The notes under the pieces are model-generated. The model saw only the letters and a list, made by a program, of their open reading frames with translations, was not told the origin of the DNA and made no database searches. Made by a program: the position numbers and the translations under genes. Below are positions 34,567 through 46,341 of a stretch of 64,000 nucleotides of DNA, one piece after another. The stretch spans positions 7,691,665 through 7,755,664 of the forward strand of contig JAHWDD010000003.1 in NCBI GenBank assembly GCA_023897205.1, in the 5' to 3' direction. The stretch is from Exophiala sp. HKRS030 (Eukaryota; Ascomycota; Eurotiomycetes; Chaetothyriales; Herpotrichiellaceae). Each line of letters starts with the position of its first letter. The stretch's first letter is position 1.

Positions 34567-36796
34567 ATGCTACTTGACTCTCTGAACTACCAAATCTTCC
34601 ACAACATCATACATCCCCCTTTCTCCTCGATGACTTCGCACAACACACCTGCCGTAGGGAGGCTCACGCCTGCTCCTCCACGAAGAGTTATGCCCCCTGC
34701 TCTTCCGACAAACGCGCCTGCTTTGCCTGGGAGTGGGAACCATCAAAACCATGATGCTCAGCTCGCGGAACTCCTCACAATGGCGTCAATTAATGGGAAG
34801 GACAATGAAAGTCTCAGTCCCAATGTGCACGGTGAGTATCAGTCTACTGTCGATCTTCCTGGCTGTGGTGGCCAACTTCCTCTTATATGCAATTGCGCAA
34901 AATGGTGCAGAGCCAAGACTCCCGCCTGCTTCTTCGCTCCCTCTATGATAGCACTTTCCTCTCGAGAACGATTCGAACTAATCTCTGAGTCACTACAAGA
35001 ACTTCCTCAATCTGGAACTACACCTACAACTTCACCAACTCCTCCATCACCATACATCCCAGCCGCTCAATCAACTGAGGTCTTTGTTTCCAATGCGCAA
35101 GTCGGTGTTTCTGTCCCTGCCGCAACCGCATATCGCGCAGAGTTCCCGTCCGAAAACAATCTGACTGCGCAGCGTGTCTCAACCGATCAAACTAACTCCC
35201 GGGCTACAATGGGTTTCTCCCCGACCAGATCGTGTGGCACAACATCCGACTCCTGCAAATGCTCAGGGTTATACCCTCCTGATGCACTCATCTTCGTCGC
35301 CAAGTAAGTCTTTGGAAGAGCTCTTTATCCAGTCTAATTCTGACCTCTTAAGTCTGTCAACTCAACGAACAGAAGAGCAACTAGAGCGCTCCTGTAGAGA
35401 CGCTTTCTCTATTTATGGCCGCTGCCATGTCAAGGTTCGACACGATCGCAACAAGCATCCTTTTGCCTTCGTCCAATTTGAGGTATGCCTCTCACTGATC
35501 CAGGTCGATGACGCAACTAATTTGCTGTAGAATAAAGAAGATGCGGACAATGCCGTCGAGGGCGCAGCCAATCTCGTACTGGATGGCCGCCAAATCAGAA
35601 TCGAACGAGCAAAAGCTGAACGTGAGGAGGATTCTGTGGAACCTAGGCCGGACTTGTCGCTAATGGATATAGGCGCTGTGATCCTAGCTCGTATCGATGG
35701 AGGTTCAGTATCAGTTGAAGAAGCGAGGGGCCTTCTCGAACACTTTGGTGCTATCGAAGTATGCGTTCCCACCAACACTGTGAATGCACAGCATCGTGCT
35801 GGGACTGTCTACGTGAAGTTCGCATTCTGGGCTGATGGCCGCGATGCTTTGCGGGTTTGTAATTCCAGCCATCATGTTTTGCTTATGTCACTAACAGAGT
35901 TCCAGGGATTTCAGGCGCATCCTGAGTATACTCTAACTTTATCCCGTCCCACCGCGCAACAGAACCGCCTTCGATGGCCGCCCACTCCTGCAGCCAATCC
36001 GGCGACGCCTCGCTCACCAGTTGATCAAAGAAGTATCTTTATCGGCAATCTGCCAGACGGAGCCACGCGCGAAGATCTTGAGGCATTGTTTCATGAATTC
36101 GGGCGGATCATGGAGATCAATATCATTCGCAAAGTGTTTGGTATGTCCCATAACTACCCCAGGCAACAAGACCTGGCGATACTAATAATGATGTTTACGC
36201 AGCCAACGACGCCATAAACATCTTCGGATTTGTTGAGTTCCAGACTGTTCATGATGCAAACACAGTGGTAACTGCTGATGTATGTTCACATCCTCATCCT
36301 GAGTCGAATCTAGACTAATCTCTCTTAGCGCGAATTCGCCCTTCATGGCGCTAGACTTCGTGTCGAGCCGAAGGAGTACTCTGCAAGACGCCGGCGAGTG
36401 TCATACTCCTATCCTTCCAACCCAGTCAATGTTTCGGTCTCGAACGTGACACCTCGACCATTTGCCCAAAGCACCTACCGCGGGTATCAACATCGTCCTT
36501 ACGGGTTTTCTCCTCGCCAATTCACGCCATGGAGTAATGATGTGTACGGTCACAACTTACATTTCAACCAGTTGTCCACTCCAGCGATCGGTGTTCATGC
36601 CTATGCGCCCAACATACACGGCTCTGCTTTTATGACTCCTCCAAATACCACTCATCCTGGGGCATCCTCCAACACCAACATGTACTCTCTTTCCCCTTTC
36701 TCGCAGGCTTCGAGTGCTGTCCACTATCCGAACCCTATTTACAATCCTGGTCACTACGGGATAGCACCAATCCGCAATACCGACGAACAGTACTGA
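34567..36796 (+). CDS. Multi-RRM RNA-binding protein
   Basis: Exons: 34567-35303 (probably with an extra intron at 34832-34951), 35353-35482, 35531-35854, 35906-36140, 36203-36279 and 36329-36796. Phases agree; 656 aa, or 616 with the extra intron, which joins NVH to ALSSRERFEL and removes an odd Cys-rich stretch. The first RRM begins at LIFVAN|LSTQRTEEQLE, with the split Asn formed across an intron, and ends at HPFAFVQFE..IRIERAKAERE. A degenerate middle RRM spans GAVILARIDGG..GTVYVKF. The third is classic: RSIFIGNLPDGATREDLEALFHEFG..IFGFVEFQ. The N-terminus is Pro-rich, and the C-terminus is Tyr/Asn/Pro-rich and disordered (YSYPSNPVNVS, YRGYQHRPYG), as in proteins that form RNA granules. 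Target RNAs are unknown. An alternative start is ATG 34630. Confidence 0.85.
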
Positions 36797-37818
36797 CAGG
36801 TTCTCTTGGAGCTTCAAATTTCTATGTTGCACAGTATGGGCGACTCCTCGTGCCTATTTGTCCGATGTTTTCGAGCCATTCATGTTCACATTCATCTGAA
36901 GGGTTAGCCTTCCGACACAGCTTTATATCTTCGGGCAGATAGGGTTCATGCTTGGCCATGTTGGAGCGCGGTCTTCCCTTGGCATGCACAACAATCGAGC
37001 TTTCATATGACAATTCATAAGCTTGTTCTTGGAAGGGGACAAGTTTTCAACAGCTAGTGAGAAGCACAAGTTTTTCACGAGGGGTAGTCCGGCCAGGAGG
37101 AAAGGGCATTGTCAATGGCTGAATCATCAAAAAGCTTTCTTTTCATTGTATCTTCTCTTTCCCATCAGCCTTGCCCTCGAGCACAGATTGTATTTGGTTG
37201 GTAATGGCACAAATCTGCATGTACAACAGAGCATTATTCATTCACCAGTACTGTAGGTCCGAAGTCCTCATGCCATCGATCAATATTACTGAAGAACTCC
37301 ACATCCGACTATTCCTGATGTCGTAGACCCAAACCCAATGTTAAGCATCACATGCGCCGGAATATACCAAGAGCCAAAACCAGTGATCAAATTCCCATGA
37401 CAACGAGCCTTGGCGTGAAATTATATCTACGAGGCTCAAGCCTGAAGCGCACCTACGAATATCGCTGCTGATGCTGTCGCTTGTGGCACGTCGACTACCA
37501 CTTTCGCGCATAGTCATGGTACAGCAGAACAGGGATGGAACGACGGAGTTCAAAAAAGGGAGTCATGGATCGGTATATACGACCAAGGTATCATCATAAT
37601 GGTATTGGGCGATTAATTAGTCCGAGACAAATACTCGAATCATGAACTAATCTCCTAGAAATTTTACTTCGTTAGACTCGTTTCAATCATCATGAACGAC
37701 AAGAGGCGGCATTCAACTGAATTTCCAAACACAAGGGACATTCATCGATGGGTGCTGAGGCCAGACAGACCTAGACAGGCCAAGACGGCGTCATCAGGAT
37801 ACAACTGGGTGGACAATT
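36797..37818. other. Convergent intergenic region, about 1 kb
   Basis: 3' regions of the RRM gene (plus) and the Mbp1-like gene (minus). No gene is supported. Confidence 0.45.
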
Positions 37819-39967
37819 TTAAGCCTCGATTCCTGCCATGACATGCGGTGGAGTATGGAGGTCGTTGAGAGTAGAGCCGTCCACACCGCCGACACCGTCA
37901 CTGGTGCTTCCTTGGTCGGCTTGTAGACTCCGTAACAACTCCTCAGACATGCTGTCCAACTCGTCCTCCTTAAGGCCGGTGGCGATGGCGACGAGTTTGC
38001 GGTGCTTGCCGACCTTCTCGCTTGTGCCGGCGTCGCCCATTAATCGAGCGATTTCCTTGACCCAATGTCGACGGAGCTCCTGCTGACGGTTGAGCTCGAT
38101 GGCCCACGGTAGGGCAGCGCGAACTTCTTCTGAGGTTAGGGGTTGGCCGTTGGCGAAGCGGAAGGCTTGAGGGTTGGTTTGCTGGTCTTGTTGAAGGACT
38201 TCTTGTTGCAGAGTGGCGTGCTCTTTCTGTTCCAGGAGCGATTCGATCTCTTGCAATGCGGCATCGTATTCTTGCCGGAGACTGTCGATTTTTGACGGAT
38301 CTTCCGCTTTGGCCATTAGTGAGAATGTTTCCTGGCGAATTTTGTGTCGTTGGTTTTCAAATTCAGTTAAGGCCAGCTTTGCTTCGGCGATTTCGGTGTC
38401 TTTCTCCGCCATTTGCGAATCATACATTTCTGCGAGTTTGAAACTACCTTCATCGACCAGTGGACCAATCTTGTCGTATACAAGCGATGCCGCTCTGGAT
38501 ATTGCATCTTTTTGACGCTTCTTCCGTGATAGTCTGGCACCGAAAGATTCACTTGCTCGTGTCGGCGATGACCCAGGCTGCTCTAGGGATTCCTTCTTTT
38601 CTCTCAATGACCTTAGATACTCGTTTGCACTTTCTCCTTTCAGGTTATGAATGTCGCCGGCTTCTGGGCAATGGTTGAGAAGGAATGTGGCAACCTTTAC
38701 GCATCCATTTCGGATCGCACAAAGTGCCGCTGTGTCGTGATTGACATCGACTGAGGTTAGAAGAGCTTGGACATAATTTGAACCCATCTCTTGCATCTTG
38801 TTAATCAATACATCGCAGTAGTATTTTGCGCATGTCCACTTGCTTCGAGAACGGGCGGTCTCGGCAATATGATGAAAAACTGTTGCTCCATGCCAGTCTC
38901 GTTCGACGATTGTATTTGATAAAGCAGCAACGATCTTAGGGAAGGTTCTCTTATCAAAATTATTGGTGAAAAGAACGGCTCGGATCAGAGGAGTTTCCCG
39001 GGAACCCTCATTTGGAGCAGCGGCATTTGCACCACGGGCAAGGAGATCTCTGACAATTTGAACATCGCCCATAGCGCAAGCCCAGTGTAGAGCATTGTTA
39101 CCTTGATTATCAATAGGTCGATCGACGTCAAAATTTGAGGGAGGTTCCGGAGGGAGAATGTTTGATGAACCAGGATCATCACCGGCAGTCACGAAATAAT
39201 CGAGCAATTCATCGCCGTACATGGTGTGTTCAAGGTCAGAAGCGGTCAAAATAGGTTCTTCGAGATCTCGTTTCCGCTTCTTTGAAGCAGTAGAGTTTTG
39301 GGATAGCGGGACAAAGTCATCTTCCGCCATAAAGGATGCGGATGCGGGTGTCATTTCCCGACTCTCGATAGAGCCATTATACTGAATACTGGCACTTTCA
39401 TAATTCTCGACAGGCTGATAGACCGGGGCTGGAAACAAAAGTCAGTAGAGCGAACCGGTGGATTGAGGGCCCTCATTGTCGCTTACCAGGAGGAGGCGGG
39501 GCCTTCTTTGCCGCAGCAGCAGCCTTGGGCTGTTTTGGACGATTTGATGCTGCGGTGGTGTGTTTGGGTGCGGGAGGAGGGCTGCGATCGCCCGGAACAA
39601 AGTCAAATATCCTTGAGATTCGACTCAAAATGGCATGTTTTTCTGCAAGCAGACGACCGTCTGCCAAAGGAACCCAGGTACCCTGATATTTCCCGTAGCC
39701 ACCTTGGATCTTTTCATGAACACCTTTTTGCACCTCTCGTTCTAGGATTCTGGTTCGTGCAGGCTTGTCAAACCCCGCGATCTTGAGAACATGTGTCGCA
39801 TTGACCCAATCGTCCGAACGACGTCGCATAACATGATCACTGCCGACTTTGAGTTCGTAAACGGGAACCTGCAGATGAGAAATTAACAACCGAAGTTGGC
39901 TGGAGTTAAGAATGTGAGGTCATACGTTACTATAGGTTGCCGAGTAGATATCCTTGTCTGGCGACAT
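37819..39967 (-). CDS. mbp1: APSES/ankyrin transcription factor, MBF subunit (Mbp1/Res-like)
   Basis: Three exons: 39967-39926 (14 codons), 39868-39487 and 39428-37819; 677 aa. DNA-binding subunit of the MBF complex, which turns on G1/S genes. The KilA-N/APSES domain occupies residues about 12-115: [35 protein letters not shown], then [14 protein letters not shown] and DFVPGD. After a Pro/Lys/Ala-rich linker come ankyrin repeats ([64 protein letters not shown]). A coiled coil follows ([22 protein letters not shown].., about 400-480), which would pair it with a Swi6-like partner. Two ACGCGT elements lie 180-200 bp before the start, suggesting autoregulation. Confidence 0.95.
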
Positions 39968-40897
39968 CTTTGTAGATGTTTTGTTCGTACGCGGATGATA
40001 CTAGAGGACAATGGTGCGAAGACGGAAGTTGTCCCAGAGAGCGTGGATTGACAACAGCGATCGCCTCATGTGGTGAAAGCCTATGAGACGTCAAAATACC
40101 TCTAACAGTGGTTGCATACCTCTGAGTGACTGGGACACATAGGAGACGCGTCGATTTTACGCGTGGGCGCGATGCTTCTTCGAGTCGCAAGGCAGGTGGG
40201 GTAGTGCCAAGATTTCAGGAGGTTGGACAATTATGGTCATGTGACTCGGATATATTCACGTGACTGGCCTCTCAAGCCATCCTTTTATGCCAAGACAAAT
40301 GGATCGATGGCGTGATCGACGACCTTCGACACACATCCGCTGATTCAGCTTTGGCCATCGCCGACGTCGATACGCTCTCGGCCTCCTGTGCCTCCCAATC
40401 ATGCCATTCACCCGAGCACCCGCCGAGCACCCCAACAATTGATTTGTACATGACATGGGTTCCCAAATCCGCGGAGGCATTTTCACACCTTTTGACTCGT
40501 CAAATCTTACAGTCTTGAATCTCAATTTGGAAATATTCCCGCCATTGAGTTAACACGCCTTGATCACATATTTCCACCACTTCAACGTCATGGATTTCGT
40601 TGTTGTTCGAATGCTTACAGATCGAAAGTCTACGCCGACACATTTGAGGTAAGCATACGTGAGTATATATTCAATCTGCTTCTTGGACTTTGCCATTGAC
40701 CCATCTGTTTTCGCACGCACGCCGTCTTCAGCCCTCAAGTGACACATCCCTCTCATGCCGGTTGCCACACGTTCGATACATAGCACTAAAGTTGTTACCC
40801 CACTCCTCAAGTATATATCTGGTACTTCCATTCCCCTAGGACTTTACCGTCCTTTTCATCCCGACTGTTACATACCAGTGCCAGCACAAAAGCCAAC
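39968..40897. other. Divergent intergenic region, about 0.9 kb
   Basis: Between the Mbp1-like gene and the AsaB-like gene. It holds the two MCB elements described separately and a CACGTGAC at 40258-40265. No gene is supported. Confidence 0.5.
40146..40164. promoter_or_regulatory. Pair of MCB elements (ACGCGT) before the MBF subunit gene
   Basis: ACGCGT at 40146-40151 and again at 40159-40164, spaced 13 bp, 180-200 bp upstream of the Mbp1-like start codon. ACGCGT is the known MBF binding site. Two close copies in front of an MBF-subunit gene suggest that MBF controls its own expression. Confidence 0.6.
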
Positions 40898-41799
40898 ATG
40901 ACCATCACCACTTTTAAATACATCGATCCATCATCCTACTCCAAGAGCGAGAAGCCGTTCGAGAAGCCATGGGCCAAAGTCGATGGCCCAGGGTACTCGT
41001 TCAATCTGATTGATCGCAAACGCTCTGTAGAGAACATTCGTGGTAACGAAGAGAACTTTTCAACTGATACCTCTGGATTTGCCGTATACAATTACCCGGC
41101 CAAAGAGAAATCATTTACCGATGACGCCGTCGTGAGAGAGAAATATTATCCCGAGGTTGAGCAGCTTCTCCGTGAGAAATTACCTGGTGTCAAGAAAGTC
41201 GTGTTTTTCGACCACACTATTCGACGCCGCGATAAGTCTTCACCAAGACAGCCAGTCCAACAGGTGCATGTCGATCAAACCCCACAAGCCGCTGCTGTTC
41301 GAGTGCGCAGACATCTTCCCGCCGATGAAGCCGAAGAGCTATTGAAAGGACGATACCAAATCATCAACGTGTGGCGACCAATCCAGAACCCTGCTTCTGA
41401 CTTTCCTCTGGCAGTTGTCGACTGGCGATCCACCAAGCCCGAAGATTTCATCAAGGTTGATCTTCTTTACCCAAGCGAAGCGAGGGTGATGATGGTGACG
41501 ATCGAGGGAAGGAAGTCCTCCCAGATTCCTCTTCTGCAACATCCACCGAAGGCTACGAAATCAAGGGCGAGACATATGGTGTCCAGCCAAACGAGAATCA
41601 CAAGTTTTACTACTACAAGGACATGACTCCAGATGAAGTCATGTTTATCAAGTGTTTTGATTCGCACAGTCAGATTCATGGCGGAAAGAAGGGTTTAGCA
41701 GATTCGACACCTCATACGGCATTCGTGGACCCACAAACCTCTGCTGACGCACCAGGCAGACAAAGCATCGAAGTGAGAACTTTGGTCTTCTACGAATAG
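40898..41799 (+). CDS. AsaB/CmcJ-family oxidoreductase (hydroxylase/desaturase), with a single-base frame break
   Basis: The family includes AsaB of aspergillic acid biosynthesis, GA4-desaturase-like proteins and CmcJ; members are often near metabolite genes. The conserved blocks are all present: VVFFDHTIRRRD, QQVHVDQTP (probable metal-site His/Asp), RVRRHLPADEAEELLKGRYQIINVWRPI, DFPLAVVDWRS, then GDDRGKEVLPD, EGYEIKGETYGVQPNENHKFYYY and TPDEVMFIKCFDS. The frame changes after DLLYPSEAR. Adding one G to the GGG at 41484-41486 links it to GDDGDDRGKEVLP, and the coding length becomes 301 codons. No plausible intron fits. It is a small intronless gene and no synthase is adjacent, so the substrate is unknown. 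Confidence 0.85.
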
Positions 41800-42009
41800 A
41801 ATCATGATGAGTTTTGCATGATTGCATTGTTTTTGAACCATGGTTATAGGAGTAGTACTGCATGCATTTGAGCCTGGTTTAGAAAGTCCTTTGAATACAA
41901 GTTATTGTAACAAAACACATCCGAATTCCACATTCCGTACACTCTTCCAAGTACTCTTCCCCAGCCTCATTTCTGCATAGTACTGCTGACATTTTTATCA
42001 ATCGCGACC

Positions 42010-43026
42010 CTAGATTTCATCGTCCACCTTCAGGACAACCTTTCCAGTCGCCTTGCCACTGCTCAAGCGATCAAACGCCTTCTGATATTCTTCAAATTTC
42101 CATACACTATCAATCAGTGGCCTCACCTTACCGGCCTCAATCAACTCCGTGATGATTGCCAGCTGTTCGCCACTTGGGTGCATAACGAAGAAGCGTCCGG
42201 TGACACTGTCGCTCACACCCTCAGGAGCATCCAAGACCCATTTCCACTGCATGTCGGCGGGTGGTACTATCGACAGCAATTGTCCGCCTTCTTTGAGCGC
42301 ATACCATGCCTGGTCTTGAGACGAGCGACCAGCGCAGTCGAAGACAAAGTCGACCTTTCGGTTTTCTGGATCCTCTTCAGCCCACGTGCGAATATTCGTC
42401 GTCGTATAGTCAAGAGCTTCATCCGCCCCGACGTCTCGAACGGAGTGGACGTTTCGTGGCCCACCTGTTCCTACGACGTACAATCCTGCGAGTTTCGCCA
42501 ATTGGGTCGCCCAGAGACCAACATTGCCTGAAGCAGCAGTAATAAGAATTCTTTTGCCATTGCTTGAAGACTTGGTCGATGAAGGACCAGGTGGGGTCAG
42601 CTTGAAGTTCTCGAATAGCGCCTGCCACGCCGTCAAGGCGCTCACGGGCACAGCGGCGGCTTCAACGGAAGAGATGTTCTTGGGTCGAAGCGCAATTTCC
42701 TCGTCGGTGGTTGTGGTGTATTGTCTCGCGGCACCGGAATTGGGGTAGGTGACGCGCGCATAGACCTCGTCCCCAGGTTGGAATTTGGATGTTGTGGAGG
42801 GTGATTGGACGACTTGAGCCGCAAATTCGACACCAGGACTGGATATGTTGAGCTCTTCTGGACGTGGCCAGAGGGTTTCGCCGACTGTAAGAGCTACGGC
42901 GTGTGTCTTCACCAAGTACTGGGTCGCACTCGGCGAAGGTAAGGGAATAGAACCTATGGCAAGGGTTTGTTCCTTGAGGTTATGTAAAAGCGCACGAACT
43001 GTGCTTGGAAGTTTGGTGGTTGCCAT
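42010..43026 (-). CDS. Zinc-independent MDR reductase (quinone oxidoreductase-like)
   Basis: A single exon of 338 aa. Medium-chain dehydrogenase/reductase superfamily; reduces a quinone or enone with NADPH. The GroES-like N-terminal half ends at FQPGDEVYARV. The cofactor motif is A164-ASGNVG170 in ILITAASGNVGLWATQLAKLAG, the form typical of NADPH-dependent quinone reductases and enoyl reductases rather than zinc alcohol dehydrogenases. There is no GHE zinc motif and no structural Cys cluster. The substrate-side end is KATGKVVL. The substrate is unknown. It converges with the AsaB-like gene at 210 bp, which may or may not be meaningful. Confidence 0.93.
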   Translation of the reverse strand: MATTKLPSTVRALLHNLKEQTLAIGSIPLPSPSATQYLVKTHAVALTVGETLWPRPEELNISSPGVEFAAQVVQSPSTTSKFQPGDEVYARVTYPNSGAARQYTTTTDEEIALRPKNISSVEAAAVPVSALTAWQALFENFKLTPPGPSSTKSSSNGKRILITAASGNVGLWATQLAKLAGLYVVGTGGPRNVHSVRDVGADEALDYTTTNIRTWAEEDPENRKVDFVFDCAGRSSQDQAWYALKEGGQLLSIVPPADMQWKWVLDAPEGVSDSVTGRFFVMHPSGEQLAIITELIEAGKVRPLIDSVWKFEEYQKAFDRLSSGKATGKVVLKVDDEI

Positions 43027-44105
43027 TGAGATGAGTATTGCAGAAGCAGGCTTAGATGGCTCTTTGCGAGATTTGAAGGCCTGATCAATTTGAGTTGCGG
43101 ATTGCTAGATAGTTAGAACTTTTCGAATGGATGTGTTTATTCTTTCATTCGAGCATCGAGTCTGTGATCCTTATATCCTCTTACCTAGGACCTACCTTGT
43201 CGGAAAAAAGTATGCCACTCGTATCTTGAAGCCACGGTCTGATATTGCCGAAACCACTTCCTAATCAGGCGAACAGATCTCGATCTGGGGCAAGAACTTC
43301 ACGAGCGACATCAATACGTGTGTCTTCTCAAGAGTTGCACCGGGAGCAACTCGAGTCTTTGTAATGTACAAGTTGGAGAAGCCGTATTCTGTTGCTTAGG
43401 GGTCTTGTCGGAACCCGCGATTAATCGGGTCGACCATCCTGTCGCGCAATTGACACGATGGCCAGGCAAGTTACCACTGGACGAAATATAAGTCCAAAGA
43501 GGATGGTTAGTCATCCTTGTGCCAGATGTAGTCTTGGAATGAGACATCTATGCCTGAATAGGATCAAACGTTTAATGTGGACGCTTAGTAAGAGACCCGC
43601 GGCAAGGATGTTAGGGGACCAGGTCTCGGGCACCTGGTCGGGCACTTTGACCTTCGGGACTGACGTGCTGGACAGTTCCTTACAGTCCTACGGTTCCAAG
43701 AAGGTGACCTGCGCTTTTCCGAGGAATGTCTGTAGCAGATTTGTGCATTAGTTTCTTGGACGTCCAAGAACGTGACTCATAGGAATCTCTCCTTTGCATC
43801 TTGGCTGTGGGTATGAAGCACTATTCATTCTGCAAAAGCACTGTTGCAGCCCATGATTCAAGGTATCCTCACACCCAAAATCAGCCTAGTAGCTGCTGGG
43901 CCGTGCTAATCAGGCCGGACAACGTTGCATTTACTGAGTGAATGTACCATTTACCACTGTGCTGACTCAGGATCGAAGGGATTCGGGAGGTCCAAAAGAA
44001 AGCAGTGTCTCTTCTGAACCTCGAAATCATTTCTGATGAACGGCACCAGGAAAACCAATCCACCGTCCTCCACATATCCACGAGTCTCCTGCAAAGTGAG
44101 CCAAC
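43027..44105. other. Divergent intergenic region, about 1.1 kb
   Basis: Between the MDR reductase (minus) and the GNAT gene (plus). No gene or distinctive repeat was seen. Confidence 0.45.
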
Positions 44106-44797
44106 ATGCCCGTCGAGATACAGCTCGCCGTTGATGAAGATGCCCCGAGGTTTGCAGTCATTGAACGTGACGCCTACGCCGACAACGGATTGTCTCCAAT
44201 CTTGTTTCCTGGTCCATTTCCAGAGGATGCGCTCGAAAAGCGGATAGAGGGGTTGATCCAGCAGCGAAAGGACGATTCACAGGTTCGCTGGGTCAAAGCT
44301 GTCGATTCCGAGACAAATGAGATCCTTGCATGGGCAAAATGGGAAATCATTGATGGCCCCAAGCAAGTAAAAACCAGCTCTCGTACCTTCGGCCAAGGTT
44401 GTAATGTCGAAGCGTGTGAAGAGTACTTTGGTGGAATCCACAAAAAGCGTCATGCACTCATGGACGGCAAGTTTTATGTCTGTGAGTGCATCAATTGAGT
44501 ATTCTTGAGTCAATCCACCAACCGCGACTAACTTGCCTAGTACTTGATCTGCTACAGACAGATCCCAAGCATCAAGGCCGTGGAGCTGGAAGTAAGCTCA
44601 TCAAATGGGGAACTGATATTGCCGACAAGCTACAGCTTCCAGCATATCTAGAGTCTTCTCCCAAAGCTCATAAGCTGTACCAGAAACATGGATTCAAGGA
44701 TGTCGATATCCTGACTATGGATCCGAAATGGGGCTATGGTCCTGATGTCGATCCTAACATTCGCTTCATGATCCGAGATGTTCCACTAGAGGCATGA
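44106..44797 (+). CDS. GNAT-family N-acetyltransferase
   Basis: Exon 1 at 44106-44481 and exon 2 at 44541-44797, with a 59 bp intron; 210 aa. Uses acetyl-CoA to acetylate an amine. The fold is visible as an N-terminal RFAVIERDAYAD helix, strand ILAWAKWEI, strand FYVLLDLLQTDP (made across the intron), the acetyl-CoA loop HQGRGAGSKLIKWG (Q-x-x-G-x-G) and the C-terminal AYLESSPKAHKLYQKHGFKDV. The last segment is common in fungal GNATs of the puromycin acetyltransferase-like group. The acceptor cannot be told from sequence. Confidence 0.93.
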
Positions 44798-45783
44798 GTG
44801 GATCTTCCAGAGATGCACAGGATGATGATCAGACATGAACTACCCTGCATTGTGTCTGAGTCTTGTCAGAGATGTCGCTCGGCAAGCATCTTCAAGATTC
44901 ATGTGAGTCTACAATTGATGGTCACAGTTGCGCAAGAATCATCCAACTCTATCACCTCCCGAATCCCTTCCAACCCCATGTGTCATGCTTAGGAATACTG
45001 GCATTGTGACTCAGAGCAACGATTTGTGGATGAATGCGCCAAGCCGAATCACTCATTCCATTCCATTCCTCAACGAATACCCCATACAGCATAATCAGAA
45101 CAACCCAGTTCTGATCAACGAGACATTATACAACATAGAGCGCCGGAAAAGCGGCCGAGAACGATATCCATTCGCATCTTCTTTCGTGCTGCGATTACCC
45201 CGCGACCGGCAACCATACAAAATCACTGTTCTTCAACTTCCTTAGGCCAATCAAGTATGCTCGTCCAGAGATGCACGCATCACACAGAATCATGCTTCAG
45301 CCCAACAGTCATGCATTACAAACCTGTATACTCCTCGAGCTTTGACTAAATACTCCCTACCACTGATGGCTCTGCATCTCCTGCTTCAATAATTATTCCC
45401 ATTCACTCGTCATCTTATGGAGATCTCATACCACATCACACAATCGTATCAAGAAACGTTAGCACGCCGCAGTCATGAACAAAACAGAGGTATAGAAGAG
45501 ACACGTATGGATAGATTGTGACTAATGTTCGAGAATGAAAACGAGCATCGGCATTTATGCTAAATATTGCCGAACTCCGTGGGCCCTGCACGATGCTCTT
45601 TTCAATAAATCTCCTTCCATAGACGTTCAGATCAGAAATGCGCAGAAATAGGTCTGTCCCTTCGCAGAAAACTCCTACAATCATTCGATATAAGTCATCA
45701 TCACCGTTCCAACCAAACGCAAGCAAGCACATAATCCCCGTCAGAACGGTTTTCATTTCCAGATCGCACCAAAGCAACACAGG
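44798..45783. other. Intergenic, about 1 kb
   Basis: Three-prime region of the GNAT gene and upstream region of the small unknown gene. A possible acceptor (CATTTCCAG) at about 45751-45759 could mean the downstream gene has a further 5' exon in this stretch. No other feature is supported. Confidence 0.4.
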
Positions 45784-46341
45784 ATGTTTACGACTGTTAG
45801 TGGACCACTGGCATTCCGTTCGCCGTCTCGCGCTCAAGATGGGAATTCGCATCGACATCGATACCCAAGTTCAAGTGAGGGGGATGATCAACGCCATGGT
45901 CATGGTCAACGGCAAAGCACAACTCAGAGTCAGCCAAGCAACCAACCAAACAACACCCCAAGAGCGACCATTCATGAAACAACAGTCGATCCAATGACGT
46001 CCTCCAACCTCCGCGAGAGCACCGCCAGCAGAGCCACACCAGCCATGTTCATCAGCAGCCCCAGCGGCAGACCTCTAGGGGTCAACACCACCACTTCCTC
46101 ACCAGCCGACCCAAGCGGCGATACAAGCTCGACACACGAGACCCTCATGTCGTGGAACACAAGCAAACGCACACTCGGCCAACGCTGGGGAGACGACAGC
46201 AGCACCGACGGCGAGACACGGCAAGCCAGAGCGAAGCAGCCGCGCCGCATCACGGCAGAGATGCTCATGGTGCCCCGGAAGAGTCGCCGTGAGAGGACGC
46301 CGAAGGCCAGGAGGGTGTCGACGGCGGGGGACTCGGCGTGA
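45784..46341 (+). CDS. Hypothetical basic, Ser/Thr-rich protein
   Basis: 185 aa from the first ATG, or 115 from ATG 45994 (MTSSNLRESTAS). The frame from 45994 on has a strong C/G bias in third positions, which supports real coding. It is rich in Ser, Thr, Arg and Gln and ends in basic clusters (QARAKQPRRITAEMLMVPRKSRRERTPKARR) resembling a nuclear localisation signal. No known domain was seen. A 5' exon may be missing, because CATTTCCAG lies just before this frame. Function unknown. Confidence 0.5.
   Translation: MFTTVSGPLAFRSPSRAQDGNSHRHRYPSSSEGDDQRHGHGQRQSTTQSQPSNQPNNTPRATIHETTVDPMTSSNLRESTASRATPAMFISSPSGRPLGVNTTTSSPADPSGDTSSTHETLMSWNTSKRTLGQRWGDDSSTDGETRQARAKQPRRITAEMLMVPRKSRRERTPKARRVSTAGDSA

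Noticed and set aside
36141..36202. Frame break in the RRM gene
   Set aside because: Explained by a normal GTATGT..GCAG intron; all phases of the gene then agree.
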